DNA of 64,000 nucleotides from Algoriphagus yeomjeoni (GTDB lineage Bacteria; Bacteroidota; Bacteroidia; Cytophagales; Cyclobacteriaceae), in assembly GCF_003259505.1 (NCBI RefSeq), contig NZ_QLLK01000007.1, forward strand, positions 124,001-188,000. Reading direction: 5' to 3'. Positions within the stretch are counted from its first letter, which is position 1. The number at the start of each line of letters is the position of its first letter. A program made the position numbers and the translations under genes. The notes beneath the pieces were generated by a model that saw nothing but the letters and a program-made list of their open reading frames with translations, had not been told where the DNA came from and ran no database searches. This document shows, one piece after another, positions 15,287 to 24,538 of the stretch.

Positions 15287-18142
15287 ATGATCAAAAACTG
15301 GATAGCATTCGTTTTTTGCCTTATGCTGTGCGCTAATTCTTTTCCTTCCTTCGCTTCAACAGTAATTCTCAGCGATCCTCCGAATGAAATTGAGTTCAAA
15401 TTGCAAGCAACCATTCTTGGATATTTTGCTCCTGACGGAACTAGAAATCCTACGTTAAGAGCCAAAAAAGGCGATCAAATCACCATTACCATCACCAATG
15501 GGGAGATCATGACTCACGATGTAGCCATGGAAAAGCTAGGGATTAAAAGTTCCACCATTTTGGACAAAGGGGCGACCACAAGCATCACTTTCGTAGCTGT
15601 CAGTGATGACATCTACTATTGCTCTATCCCAGGTCACCGAGCGGCGGGTATGGTTGGAAAATTTGAATTGATTGAGGGTGATGAAGTCCATACCAAAATA
15701 GCCGGAATTACTCCAAAAAAGGATGGAAAACCGCTGAATCTAAACTTTGAAACCGGCACTCTCAAAGATTGGACAGCTTCAGGTGATGCTTTTGCAAATC
15801 CAATTTTCACTACTGATCCCTCTCCAGTGCATGGTGAGGAAGATAAGATAAACTTTGAGGGTAAAGATTTCCTAAGCAGTGGAGGAACTAAGAACTACAA
15901 ATTGACTGGGACACTTACCTCAGTTCCATTTGAAGTAACTCAGCCATTTGCGAGCTTTTTGGTTTCTGGTGGTGCATTAGCTGATACGCGAGTTGAGTTG
16001 GTTTTATCAGAATCTGACCAAGTGATATTTACATCAACCGGGCAGGGTCGCGCGACACTACAGCCAGTGGTAGTAGATTTAAGTGAATACTTAGAAAAGC
16101 CAATTTTCATTCGCATCATCGATAACGAAACTGGCATTTCCCAAATCCCTTACATCTCTGATGATAAATGGGCACATATCAATTTTGACGATTTTGAGTT
16201 TTATGCTAGTCGCCCAAGTTTTCCAAACGAACTGAAGCAGGAAGATATAATTATCTTGCCTCCACTTGATCCAGTTTTAAATTCTGGTCTTTCAGGCATT
16301 GATGCTGCCAAAGCTATGACCCTTCCTGATGGTTTTAAAATCACACTCGCAGCAGCTGAGCCTGACATTATCCGACCGATTAGCTTTACCCTAGATCCAA
16401 AAGGAAGACTTTGGGTTGTGGAAGGTCACACCTACCCTACTCCGGCACCTGAAGGTGAAGGAAAAGATAGAATTTTGATTTTTGAAGATACTGATGGAGA
16501 TGGCACCTTGGATTCCAGAAAAGTCTTTACCGAAGGGCTCAATTTGGTTAGCGGAATCGAAGTTGGGATGGGTGGAGTATGGCTGGGAGCGGCTCCTTAC
16601 CTCCTATTTATTCCGGCAGATTTTGAAAGTGACAAACCTACCGGTCCTCCTGTGAAACTCCTAGATGGCTGGGGAACAGATGATACTCACGAAGTGCTGA
16701 ACAATCTAAGATGGGGACCGGACGGCTGGCTTTACGGTACTCATGGGGTTTTCACCCATTCCAATGTGGGCAAACCAGGTTCCTCAGGTGCAGAACGCAC
16801 AAAAATTAATGCAGGAGTTTGGCGCTACCATCCCACCAGACACGAGTTTGAAGTTTTTGCCGAAGGCAGCAGCAATCCTTGGGGCATTGACTTCAATAGC
16901 TATGGTCATCCATTCATTACGGTTTGTGTCATTCCTCATATGTATCATGTCATTCAAGGCGCACGCTACCAAAGACAAGCAGGCAAACACTTCAATCCAT
17001 ATACCTATGACGACATCAAGACCATCGCAGATCATGTTCATTGGGTTGGGAATCGAGGTCCGCATGCTGGCAATTTCCGTTCAGCATCCGCTGGAGGTGG
17101 ACATGCCCACGCCGGGGCGATGATTTATTTGGGTGGGAATACCTGGCCGGAAAAGTATAGAAACAACATTTTCATGAACAACATAAATGGTTCTCGTCTG
17201 AATATTGATCAATTGAATAGATCGGGTTCAGGCTATGTGGCGACGCATCAAAATGACTTTATGGCCATGAACGATTCTTGGTCCCAATGGCTCAATTTCA
17301 AATATGGACCTGACGGATCTGTCTTTGCCATCGATTGGTACGATCAAAACCAATGTCACAGTCCCAATCCAGATGTGCATGATAAATCTCTTGGCAGGAT
17401 TTTTAAGATTTCCCATGAAAAAGATCAATGGGTAAAAGTTGATTTGTCCAAGGAAAGCAGTGTGGCCCTTGCCAACTACCAAACACATCAAAATGAATGG
17501 TATGCAAGACAGGCTAGGACACTATTGCAAGAGCGTGGCGCTACCCCTGAAGCAAAAGCAGTTTTGAAAAACATCCTGGCAAATGCCCCTGAAACTTCGA
17601 ATAGACTTCGTGCACTTTGGACCTTGCAGGTAACGAATAGTTTGGAAGACGCTGATCTGATGGAGTTGATGCAAGATGATGATGAATACCTCAGAAGCTG
17701 GGCGATACAACTTGCAGCTGAAGATAAAGCAGTGTCTGATGAGATGTTAACTCAATTTGCTAGGATGGCTGAAAGCGATCAATCAGCTTTGGTTAGACTT
17801 TATTTAGTGTCGGCCATGCTTCGATTGGAACCGGAAAAAAGTTGGGATGTCATGGAAGCCTTGGTAAAAAGAACAGAAGATCTGGAGGATCATAATATGC
17901 CGCTTATGCTTTGGTATGCTGTAGAACCTTTGGCTAGTTTGGACCCTGATAGAGCCTTGGCTTTGTGCCAAAAAGCTTCGAATCCAATGATACTAAAATA
18001 CGCCGTACAGAAACTCGGAGAGCTAAACACCCCAGCAGCGATTGCAGCTTTGCAAAAACTTAAAAACTCTCTTGAAGAATCAAATTCCCATAGCAATCAT
18101 GAATTGAACATGCAATTGTCTAAATTGAACTTAAGGCCTTAA
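15287..18142 (+). CDS. Secreted cupredoxin + membrane-bound-dehydrogenase-type propeller + HEAT-like protein
   Basis: A 951-residue protein with a signal peptide (about residues 1-24). Residues about 30-128 form a cupredoxin domain with a full type-1 copper set: His77, Cys112, His117 and Met122 (YYCSIPGHRAAGM). Residues about 150-310 look like a beta-sandwich. Residues about 330-720 carry the TIGR02604-type propeller of PVC-like membrane-bound dehydrogenases (MTLPDGFKITLAAAEPDI, WGIDFNSYGHPFIT, NINGSRLN). Residues about 740-945 are helical HEAT-like repeats. No CxxCH is present, unlike the related protein three genes on, so copper may replace haem as the electron acceptor. Substrate unknown. 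Confidence 0.87.
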   Translation: MIKNWIAFVFCLMLCANSFPSFASTVILSDPPNEIEFKLQATILGYFAPDGTRNPTLRAKKGDQITITITNGEIMTHDVAMEKLGIKSSTILDKGATTSITFVAVSDDIYYCSIPGHRAAGMVGKFELIEGDEVHTKIAGITPKKDGKPLNLNFETGTLKDWTASGDAFANPIFTTDPSPVHGEEDKINFEGKDFLSSGGTKNYKLTGTLTSVPFEVTQPFASFLVSGGALADTRVELVLSESDQVIFTSTGQGRATLQPVVVDLSEYLEKPIFIRIIDNETGISQIPYISDDKWAHINFDDFEFYASRPSFPNELKQEDIIILPPLDPVLNSGLSGIDAAKAMTLPDGFKITLAAAEPDIIRPISFTLDPKGRLWVVEGHTYPTPAPEGEGKDRILIFEDTDGDGTLDSRKVFTEGLNLVSGIEVGMGGVWLGAAPYLLFIPADFESDKPTGPPVKLLDGWGTDDTHEVLNNLRWGPDGWLYGTHGVFTHSNVGKPGSSGAERTKINAGVWRYHPTRHEFEVFAEGSSNPWGIDFNSYGHPFITVCVIPHMYHVIQGARYQRQAGKHFNPYTYDDIKTIADHVHWVGNRGPHAGNFRSASAGGGHAHAGAMIYLGGNTWPEKYRNNIFMNNINGSRLNIDQLNRSGSGYVATHQNDFMAMNDSWSQWLNFKYGPDGSVFAIDWYDQNQCHSPNPDVHDKSLGRIFKISHEKDQWVKVDLSKESSVALANYQTHQNEWYARQARTLLQERGATPEAKAVLKNILANAPETSNRLRALWTLQVTNSLEDADLMELMQDDDEYLRSWAIQLAAEDKAVSDEMLTQFARMAESDQSALVRLYLVSAMLRLEPEKSWDVMEALVKRTEDLEDHNMPLMLWYAVEPLASLDPDRALALCQKASNPMILKYAVQKLGELNTPAAIAALQKLKNSLEESNSHSNHELNMQLSKLNLRP

Positions 18143-18167
18143 AACCATCTTCCTAAAATCAAGAAAT

Positions 18168-19349
18168 ATGAAAAATGGATTTTTTAAAAGTATAGCGTTG
18201 GGATTCACTGGAGTTCTAGCTCTTTCAGTTGTCACAAGCCCAGCATTTTGTCAAAATTCGGCAGAGCCAGAATTTACCAAAACGGTGATCACCCGAGATT
18301 TTCTCTCAGAAGGAGTGGCCGTCGGAGATATGAATAAAGATGGTCAGCTGGATATAATTGCAGGATACTATTGGTTTGAAGCGCCTGATTGGACGCGACA
18401 TGAAATTTCTCCCTCTAAAGTTTTTGACCCAAGAAAAGAATACAGCAATTCCTTCTTGAATCTAGGAATGGATGTAAATCTCGATGGTTGGGATGATGTA
18501 GTTATTATAGATTATCCGGGTACGCCTGCATATTGGTTTGAAAATCCAAAAACTGAAAGCAACAGCTGGAAAAAGCATATCATCGCAGACTCTGTCGGCA
18601 TCTCAAATGAGTCACCTGCTTTTGTGGATGTTGATGGAGATGGGAGACTCGATATCCTGTGTGGTGACTATGCCAAAAGGCAAATTATCTGGCTCCAAGC
18701 TCCAACTACTCCTGGCACAACTGCGTGGAAGCGCTTTAATATTTCAGAAGAAAATGTCGCTGGAACTGACCGTTTTTCCCATGGCTTAGGGTATGGCGAT
18801 ATCAATGGAGATAAAATTGATGATGTTGTTTTGGTTGACGGTTGGTTTGAAGGCAAAGCCGATAAGAAATCCGGAGACTGGGTTTTTCACCCTGTTTTAA
18901 TCAGTGAACCAGCTGCCCATATGCAAATACTAGACGTCAATGGAGATTTGGATAATGACGTGATTAGCTCATCTGCACACTCTCTGGGTATATGGTGGCA
19001 CGAGTATATAAATGATTCAACATTCAAAACTCATCTCATGAGTAACATAACTGCTCAGACCCATTCAACGATAATGGCTGATCTGAACGGAAATGGAAAT
19101 CTAGAAATGATCACTGGAAAGAGATACTTGGCGCACAATGGAAATGACGCGGGAGACGATGACACTCCCTACTTGGTCTATTTCGAATTCACCCCCATGT
19201 TTGGTCCATTTTTCCGTGAACACATCATCGATAATGATTCTGGTGCTGGTTTAAATATTGCTGTCGAAGACATGAATAAAGATGGCAAACCTGACATCGT
19301 GATTGCAAATAAGAACGGAGTCTTTCTTTTCCAGAACCAGATAAAGTGA
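18168..19349 (+). CDS. Secreted FG-GAP/VCBS repeat protein
   Basis: A 393-residue protein with a signal peptide ending near AFCQ. The body consists of repeated calcium-loop units of the type DMNKDGQLDIIAGYY, DVNLDGWDDVVII, DVDGDGRLDILCG, DINGDKIDDVVLVDG, DVNGDLDNDVISS, DLNGNGNLEMITG and DMNKDGKPDIVIAN, about seven in all, which is the count expected for a closed seven-bladed propeller. No enzymatic motif is evident; binding of a polysaccharide or partner protein is plausible. It begins 25 bp after the copper-dehydrogenase gene, so the two are probably cotranscribed. Confidence 0.88.
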   Translation: MKNGFFKSIALGFTGVLALSVVTSPAFCQNSAEPEFTKTVITRDFLSEGVAVGDMNKDGQLDIIAGYYWFEAPDWTRHEISPSKVFDPRKEYSNSFLNLGMDVNLDGWDDVVIIDYPGTPAYWFENPKTESNSWKKHIIADSVGISNESPAFVDVDGDGRLDILCGDYAKRQIIWLQAPTTPGTTAWKRFNISEENVAGTDRFSHGLGYGDINGDKIDDVVLVDGWFEGKADKKSGDWVFHPVLISEPAAHMQILDVNGDLDNDVISSSAHSLGIWWHEYINDSTFKTHLMSNITAQTHSTIMADLNGNGNLEMITGKRYLAHNGNDAGDDDTPYLVYFEFTPMFGPFFREHIIDNDSGAGLNIAVEDMNKDGKPDIVIANKNGVFLFQNQIK

Positions 19350-19502
19350 AAAAAACTTCATCTCATATTTATAAGCTATAATAGCCTCTGGAATAACTTG
19401 GTAAATGAGTCCTTCTTTAACCACTAAACCTATCAAATGAGCCAAAATTCACTGGAACTGAGCCTCTATTGATTTTAACTCCCCTTTTATCATTGATCCT
19501 AA

Positions 19503-19510
19503 TATATTTG
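19503..19510 (+). promoter_or_regulatory. Candidate -7 promoter element (TATATTTG)
   Basis: Exact TAnnTTTG match 51 bases before the ATG at 19562, in a 212-bp gap; suggests the haem c dehydrogenase gene has its own promoter. No convincing -33 TTG. Confidence 0.4.
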
Positions 19511-19561
19511 AGGGTGCAAACCGCATAACCCGAAATAATAAACCTCTAAATATATTTTAGC

Positions 19562-22225
19562 ATGTCTAAAATTTCAATACCAATAATTGCCCTTGTTTGT
19601 TCTTTTCTAGCTTTTGGATGCTCAAGTCCTGACACCAGAAAAACCGATTTGGAAGAGCTTACCAATTACTATCCACAGTTCCCTCTCGATACTGCAAATC
19701 ATGGTGCAGATAGTACCGAATTGATCATGACCAATTTTGCTGGTCCGGATATAGTCCCTAGTCCAGCTGCTTTGTCAGTGTCGGCCGATGGAAAAGTATT
19801 CGTAGGTGTGGATATGATGGGTTCTTTAGGTAAAGAGCCTGGAAAAGGAGCAATAGTTCGTCTAGTTGACAGCGATAATGATGGAGAATTGGACTCCCAT
19901 ACTGAATTTGTCAAAGTAGACAATCCAAGAGGAATCATCTCAGTAAGAGACCAAGTCTTCGTTCTTCACACCCAGTTTTCCGAAGAAACAGGAAAAGCTG
20001 AAGGCATGAATTTGGTTGTTTTTGAGGATAAAGACAATGATGGCATAGCTGATGGTCCATCCAAATTGCTGATTGAAGGCATATCTTCACCGGAATCTCT
20101 ACGCTCCCGTGGAACAGACCACTCAACAAATGGTATCCGAATGGGCATCGACGGATGGATTTATATCGCTGTGGGTGATTTCGGCTTCCACAATGCCACA
20201 GACAGAGATGGTACGCAAATGACTATGCTTGGTGGAGGAATAGTTCGCGTTAGACCTGATGGCACCGAAATGGAAGAATATATCCACGGAACAAGAAACA
20301 TCTATGATGTGGCGATTGATCCATTTATGAATATCTATACCCGTGGTAATACAAATGATGGTGGAGGCTGGAACATCCGTTTCATCCACTACACCCAGTC
20401 CGGTGAATATGGTTACCCTAATTTTTTCAAAAATTTCACAGAAGAAATTATCCCAGCCTTGGTTGATTTAGGTGGAGGATCCGGTACTGGTAGTTATTTT
20501 ATGGATGATGATCGCTGGCCTGCCAAATACAATCATGTGCCGATGATGGCCGATTGGGGCAGAAGCCAATTGTATATTCATAGAGTAACTATGGATGGAG
20601 CTGGATTTACACAGCAAAATGAGGAATTTATCAAATTGGCTCAAATTACAGACATTGACTTAGATGCTTCAGGCAGAATGTACTTGGCTGCCTGGAATGG
20701 AGCTGGATATTTTGGTAGTCCGGAAAAAGGGTACGTGGTACGCGTAGTGCCAAAAGATTGGACTTATGAAGCTGCACCAGATTTAAATACAGCTACACTG
20801 GATGAATTGACAGAATTACTTAAAGCAAATAATTCAGTTTCCCGTTTTCACGCACAACGTGAAATGCTAGCTAGATTTCCGGAGGAAGCTGGTGCTGCGG
20901 CGCTTTCTGTAGCAACTGATAAGACCTTACCGCTGGAATCAAGAGTAGCAGGGATTTACACTTACGCTCAAGCTACTTGCGAGAGTGGAAATGATGAGTT
21001 AGTGAAATTGAGCCAAGAGGAGAAAATTAGAGAATTCGCTTTAAGAGCCTTGGCAGATCGAAAAACTTGCCTTCAAGGTGTTCCGCTGGATCCATTTATT
21101 GAAGGTGTAACTGATCCAAACGATCGAGTAAAATCTGCAGCAATAGTTGCATTGGGAAGAATAGGAAACCCTGAAGCAGCTGAGGAACTATTGAAAGTAA
21201 AAGTACCCGCTTCATTCAAACAGCCTGAAAAAGGTACCGAAGGGCCACATGCTACTCCTAATTCTGCAATTATCCTCCCGCACGTAGCTGTAAAATCACT
21301 TGTGAAGCTGAATGCAGTAGATGCTACTGTGGATGCTATTGGAACTGATAATTCACAGATTGCCTTGTGGGCGCTACGCTTCATGCATGATCCTAAGGCC
21401 GTGGACGGATTGATTGAAGCTTACAGAGACACAGATGATATGGAGCTAAAAGCAGAGATTTTAGGCACACTTTCCAGATTGTACAAGAAAGAAGCTCCTT
21501 ATGACGGTTCTTGGTGGTGGGGCACACGCCCAGACACGCATGGACCTTATTATAAAGCCATCACTTGGGAATCTTCTGATCAGATCAAAGACTTCTTGGT
21601 AGGTGAAAGAAATGCTCAGGAAGACCCTACAAAAAGACAATTCTTTGCAGATCTGAATGAGCGAAATAGAATGGATATTGAAGATTTAGGTGTAGGAGAA
21701 TCAAACTTGGTGATTCAAGAAACCGAAGTTGATTTGGAAAAAATCAAAAGCAAAAAAGGTCAGGTTGGTGCTTCGTCCATCGAAGATGTAATGATCGCGG
21801 TTCAAGATCTTAAAGGCGATCCTGTCAAAGGAAAAACGCTTTTCACCAGCCAAGGATGTATCGCTTGCCATAGCATAGAGAAAGGTCAGCCACTGAAAGG
21901 TCCTTTTATGGGGCAGATCGGCTCTATCATGAATCGTTCTCAGATCACTGAATCTATTCTTAAGCCAAACGCATCTATTTCCCAAGGCTTCGCTTCTGTA
22001 CTTATTGACACCAATGACGACAAATCCTACATGGGTTTTGTGACTGCAGAGACAGCGGATGAGGTAGTAATTCAAGATATCACTGGTACAGCAACAAAAC
22101 TTGACAAAAGCACTATCAAAACTCGTAAAGTAATGGAAACTTCCATGATGCCTCCAGGTCTTGCAAATGCACTTTCCTATGAGGAATTAGCTTCTTTAGT
22201 GACCTACTTACAAGCTCAGAAGTAA
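19562..22225 (+). CDS. Lipoprotein: dehydrogenase-type propeller, HEAT repeats and C-terminal cytochrome c
   Basis: An 887-residue lipoprotein (LAFGC lipobox, Cys about residue 20). Residues about 55-400 form a propeller related to PVC-type membrane-bound dehydrogenases (FVGVDMMGSLG, RGTDHSTNGIRMGIDGWIYIAVGDFG, HGTRNIYDVAIDPFMNIYTRGN). Residues about 420-680 are HEAT-like. Residues about 745-885 are a cytochrome c domain with haem site Cys766-x-x-Cys769-His770 (GCIACHS) and a late MMPPG segment that can supply the axial Met. Expected role: oxidation of a sugar or alcohol at the cell surface with electrons passed to haem. A strong terminator follows. Confidence 0.9.
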   Translation: MSKISIPIIALVCSFLAFGCSSPDTRKTDLEELTNYYPQFPLDTANHGADSTELIMTNFAGPDIVPSPAALSVSADGKVFVGVDMMGSLGKEPGKGAIVRLVDSDNDGELDSHTEFVKVDNPRGIISVRDQVFVLHTQFSEETGKAEGMNLVVFEDKDNDGIADGPSKLLIEGISSPESLRSRGTDHSTNGIRMGIDGWIYIAVGDFGFHNATDRDGTQMTMLGGGIVRVRPDGTEMEEYIHGTRNIYDVAIDPFMNIYTRGNTNDGGGWNIRFIHYTQSGEYGYPNFFKNFTEEIIPALVDLGGGSGTGSYFMDDDRWPAKYNHVPMMADWGRSQLYIHRVTMDGAGFTQQNEEFIKLAQITDIDLDASGRMYLAAWNGAGYFGSPEKGYVVRVVPKDWTYEAAPDLNTATLDELTELLKANNSVSRFHAQREMLARFPEEAGAAALSVATDKTLPLESRVAGIYTYAQATCESGNDELVKLSQEEKIREFALRALADRKTCLQGVPLDPFIEGVTDPNDRVKSAAIVALGRIGNPEAAEELLKVKVPASFKQPEKGTEGPHATPNSAIILPHVAVKSLVKLNAVDATVDAIGTDNSQIALWALRFMHDPKAVDGLIEAYRDTDDMELKAEILGTLSRLYKKEAPYDGSWWWGTRPDTHGPYYKAITWESSDQIKDFLVGERNAQEDPTKRQFFADLNERNRMDIEDLGVGESNLVIQETEVDLEKIKSKKGQVGASSIEDVMIAVQDLKGDPVKGKTLFTSQGCIACHSIEKGQPLKGPFMGQIGSIMNRSQITESILKPNASISQGFASVLIDTNDDKSYMGFVTAETADEVVIQDITGTATKLDKSTIKTRKVMETSMMPPGLANALSYEELASLVTYLQAQK

Positions 22226-22288
22226 GTAAAGAACCCTGGTCTGTGTCTTGCAGACCGCAGGACAATTGCAAGCTTAATTGAGCATCAA

Positions 22289-22327
22289 AACACCTTGAGA
22301 TTTTAAAAATCCAAGGTGTTTTTTTTA
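22289..22327 (+). terminator. Rho-independent terminator ending the oxidation cluster
   Basis: AACACCTTG (22289-22297) pairs with CAAGGTGTT (22312-22320), with inner GATTTT/AAAATC pairing and an eight-base T run. It lies 64 bp after the haem c dehydrogenase stop. Confidence 0.9.
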
Positions 22328-22454
22328 TCACAAGATTTCAAAGCGGATCAAAAACGAATCATTAACTTTCTGTGAATTCTTACTAAAGGGACTATTCATA
22401 TTCCTTGATTCTTTACTTTTAAGCAGCAAGTTTAAATCCTGAAATTAAAACAAG

Positions 22455-23237
22455 ATGAAATCCATTCTATTCACACTACTTACTTTTTTGATGCTGAGCT
22501 CCATTTCATTCGCCCAGAAATCCTTCCATAAGAATATGGTTATCGCTCACCGAGGTGCCTGGAAAGCACAAGCCCATCCGCAAAACTCAATTGCATCACT
22601 TAAAGAAGCTGTGAAATTGGGTTGCGAAGGTTCTGAGTTTGATGTGTGGATGACTGCGGACGGAATTTTGGTCGTGAATCACGATTCGGATTTCGAAGGA
22701 ATGGAAATCGAAACTTCCACTTATGAAGAGCTTTTGACCAAAAGACACTCGAATGGCGAGAAGCTTTCTACCGTAGAAGAATACCTAAAAGCTGGCAAAA
22801 AACAGAAAGGCACCAAGTTGATTTTCGAAATCAAACCTTCCAAAATCTCAGTAGAGCGAAGTAAAAAAATAGCAGAAAAATCTGTTCTAGCCGTGAAGAA
22901 AATGAAAGCTGAAAAATGGGTTGACTACATCACATTCAGCTATGAAGGCGGATTGAAAGTAATTGAAATGGACCCAAATGCAAATGTCGCGTACTTGAAT
23001 GGTGACAAAACTCCAGCAGAATTGAAAGAAGCAGGCTTTTTTGGGTTGGACTATAATATCAATCTGCTGAAGAAGAATCCCCAATGGATCAAAGAGGCGC
23101 AAGATCTAGGACTAACCGTTAATGCTTGGACTGTGAATTCAGCGGAAGATTTGATTTGGTTTCTAGATCAAAACCCGGATTTCATTACTACGGATGAACC
23201 TGAGTTACTTTTCAGAATCATCAAGGATAGAGAGTAG
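22455..23237 (+). CDS. Exported glycerophosphodiester phosphodiesterase
   Basis: A 260-residue protein with signal peptide (ends near SFAQ). GDPD landmarks are in order: VIAHRGAWKAQAHPQNSIASLKEAV (catalytic His and Arg near residue 30), GCEGSEFDVWMTADGILVVNHD (metal-binding Glu/Asp and second His), LIFEIKP, and the C-terminal VNAWTVNSAEDLIWFLDQNPDFITTDEPEL. It hydrolyses glycerophosphodiesters to sn-glycerol-3-phosphate and an alcohol, in the periplasm. Stand-alone transcription is likely: a terminator precedes it. Confidence 0.93.
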   Translation: MKSILFTLLTFLMLSSISFAQKSFHKNMVIAHRGAWKAQAHPQNSIASLKEAVKLGCEGSEFDVWMTADGILVVNHDSDFEGMEIETSTYEELLTKRHSNGEKLSTVEEYLKAGKKQKGTKLIFEIKPSKISVERSKKIAEKSVLAVKKMKAEKWVDYITFSYEGGLKVIEMDPNANVAYLNGDKTPAELKEAGFFGLDYNINLLKKNPQWIKEAQDLGLTVNAWTVNSAEDLIWFLDQNPDFITTDEPELLFRIIKDRE

Positions 23238-23302
23238 AATTACCTAAAGTCAATTTTGATCAGAGATCACATTCCAGTACTTTTCTGTCAAACTTGAACT
23301 CT

Positions 23303-24256
23303 ATGAATCAGTCCAATCACCTCAAAGTCGCTCTAGCGCAGATTTCCCCGATATGGCTAAACAAATCTGCAACTCTGGAAAAAGTAAAAACTTCGATAAT
23401 AAAGGCAGCTGCACAAGGTTGTGAATTGGTTGTCTTCGGAGAAGGTCTTGTACCAGGATATCCTTTTTGGCTTTCCCTTACTAATGGTGCTGCTTGGGAC
23501 AATAAAATTCAAAAGGAAATTCATGCCCATTACTTAAGGAATGCCGTGCAGATTGAAAAAGGAGACCTTTTGGAGATTCAAGAGTTGGCTAAAAGTTTGA
23601 AAATCGCCATTTATCTCGGCATCATCGAGCGGCCAATCGACCGAGGAGGCCATAGTATTTATTGCTCCTTAGTATATATCGATGCGGAGGGAGGAATTAA
23701 ATCAGTACATCGCAAACTGCAGCCTACTTACGAAGAAAGACTCACTTGGGCTCCAGGTGATGGTCATGGATTGCAGGTTCATCCGTTAAAAGAGTTTACC
23801 CTTGGTGGATTGAACTGTTGGGAAAACTGGATGCCTTTGGCGAGAACTGCTTTGTATGGTATGGGAGAAAATCTGCATATAGCAGTTTGGCCAGGATCTG
23901 TCAGAAATACAGAAAACATCACCAGGATGATTGCCCAGGAAAGTAGGTCTTTTGTTATTTCCGTATCCAGTTTGATGAATAAAGAAGACTTTCCAGATGA
24001 CACGCCTCATCTAGATTTAATCCGTGAAAATGCACCAGAAGTCTTGGCAGATGGAGGTTCTTGCATTGCTGGGCCGGATGGCAAATGGATCTTAGAACCG
24101 GTGGTAAATACGGAAGGTTTATTAATTGAGACACTGGATTTTAATCGGGTTCTGGAGGAGCGCCAAAACTTCGATGCAGTTGGACATTATTCTCGACCAG
24201 ATGTGCTGCAGCTGAATGTGAATCGGGAGAGGCAGAGTAGTGTTAAATATAATTAA
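23303..24256 (+). CDS. Nitrilase (carbon-nitrogen hydrolase family)
   Basis: 317 residues from the ATG at 23303; an in-frame TTG nine bases earlier is less likely. The catalytic triad is complete: Glu47 (VVFGEGLVPGYPFW), Lys138 (HRKLQPTYEER) and Cys172 (GGLNCWENWMPLAR). The CWEN-Cys context and the YEERLTWAPGDG segment are those of true nitrilases (branch 1, nitrile to acid plus ammonia) rather than amidases. Typical nitrilases are 310-380 residues, so this is a short but complete member. No nitrile-pathway gene lies beside it. Its natural substrate is unknown. Confidence 0.9.
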   Translation: MNQSNHLKVALAQISPIWLNKSATLEKVKTSIIKAAAQGCELVVFGEGLVPGYPFWLSLTNGAAWDNKIQKEIHAHYLRNAVQIEKGDLLEIQELAKSLKIAIYLGIIERPIDRGGHSIYCSLVYIDAEGGIKSVHRKLQPTYEERLTWAPGDGHGLQVHPLKEFTLGGLNCWENWMPLARTALYGMGENLHIAVWPGSVRNTENITRMIAQESRSFVISVSSLMNKEDFPDDTPHLDLIRENAPEVLADGGSCIAGPDGKWILEPVVNTEGLLIETLDFNRVLEERQNFDAVGHYSRPDVLQLNVNRERQSSVKYN

Positions 24257-24538
24257 ACTACTTACTGCAGATTTTTTTAAATACTATTTTTCTATAATAG
24301 GTTTTATTATTTTAATAGTAAGCCATACTTTTTATTTAGACAAAATATATATGCTTAAAAAACTAATACCACATTATTTTACTTTCACCTCTTTTATATA
24401 TGAATATAGAAAAAAATTGAGATTAAAGGAACTATATTGTTTTAACATTTGTATTTAAAGTAGAATGGCGATATTATTTATCCGCCACTTGAAATAAAAT
24501 AATAATTAACTAGAACTAAATTAAGAAGGGATAATATT
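24257..24538. other. AT-rich gene-poor stretch
   Basis: About 280 bp strikingly richer in A/T than its surroundings, with long T and A runs. A short reading frame inside (24240-24458) would encode a strongly biased 72-residue hydrophobic peptide but has no sign of being a gene. AAGAAGG at about 24523-24529 looks like a ribosome binding site for the next gene. Confidence 0.5.

Noticed and set aside
22233..22260. GGTCTG...CAGACC hairpin before the main terminator at 22.3 kb
   Set aside because: Short stem with no T run; the longer hairpin 30 bp on is the convincing terminator.
24240..24458. Hydrophobic 72-codon frame in the AT-rich stretch
   Set aside because: Base bias alone produces it; it overlaps the nitrilase end and has no start context or family likeness.
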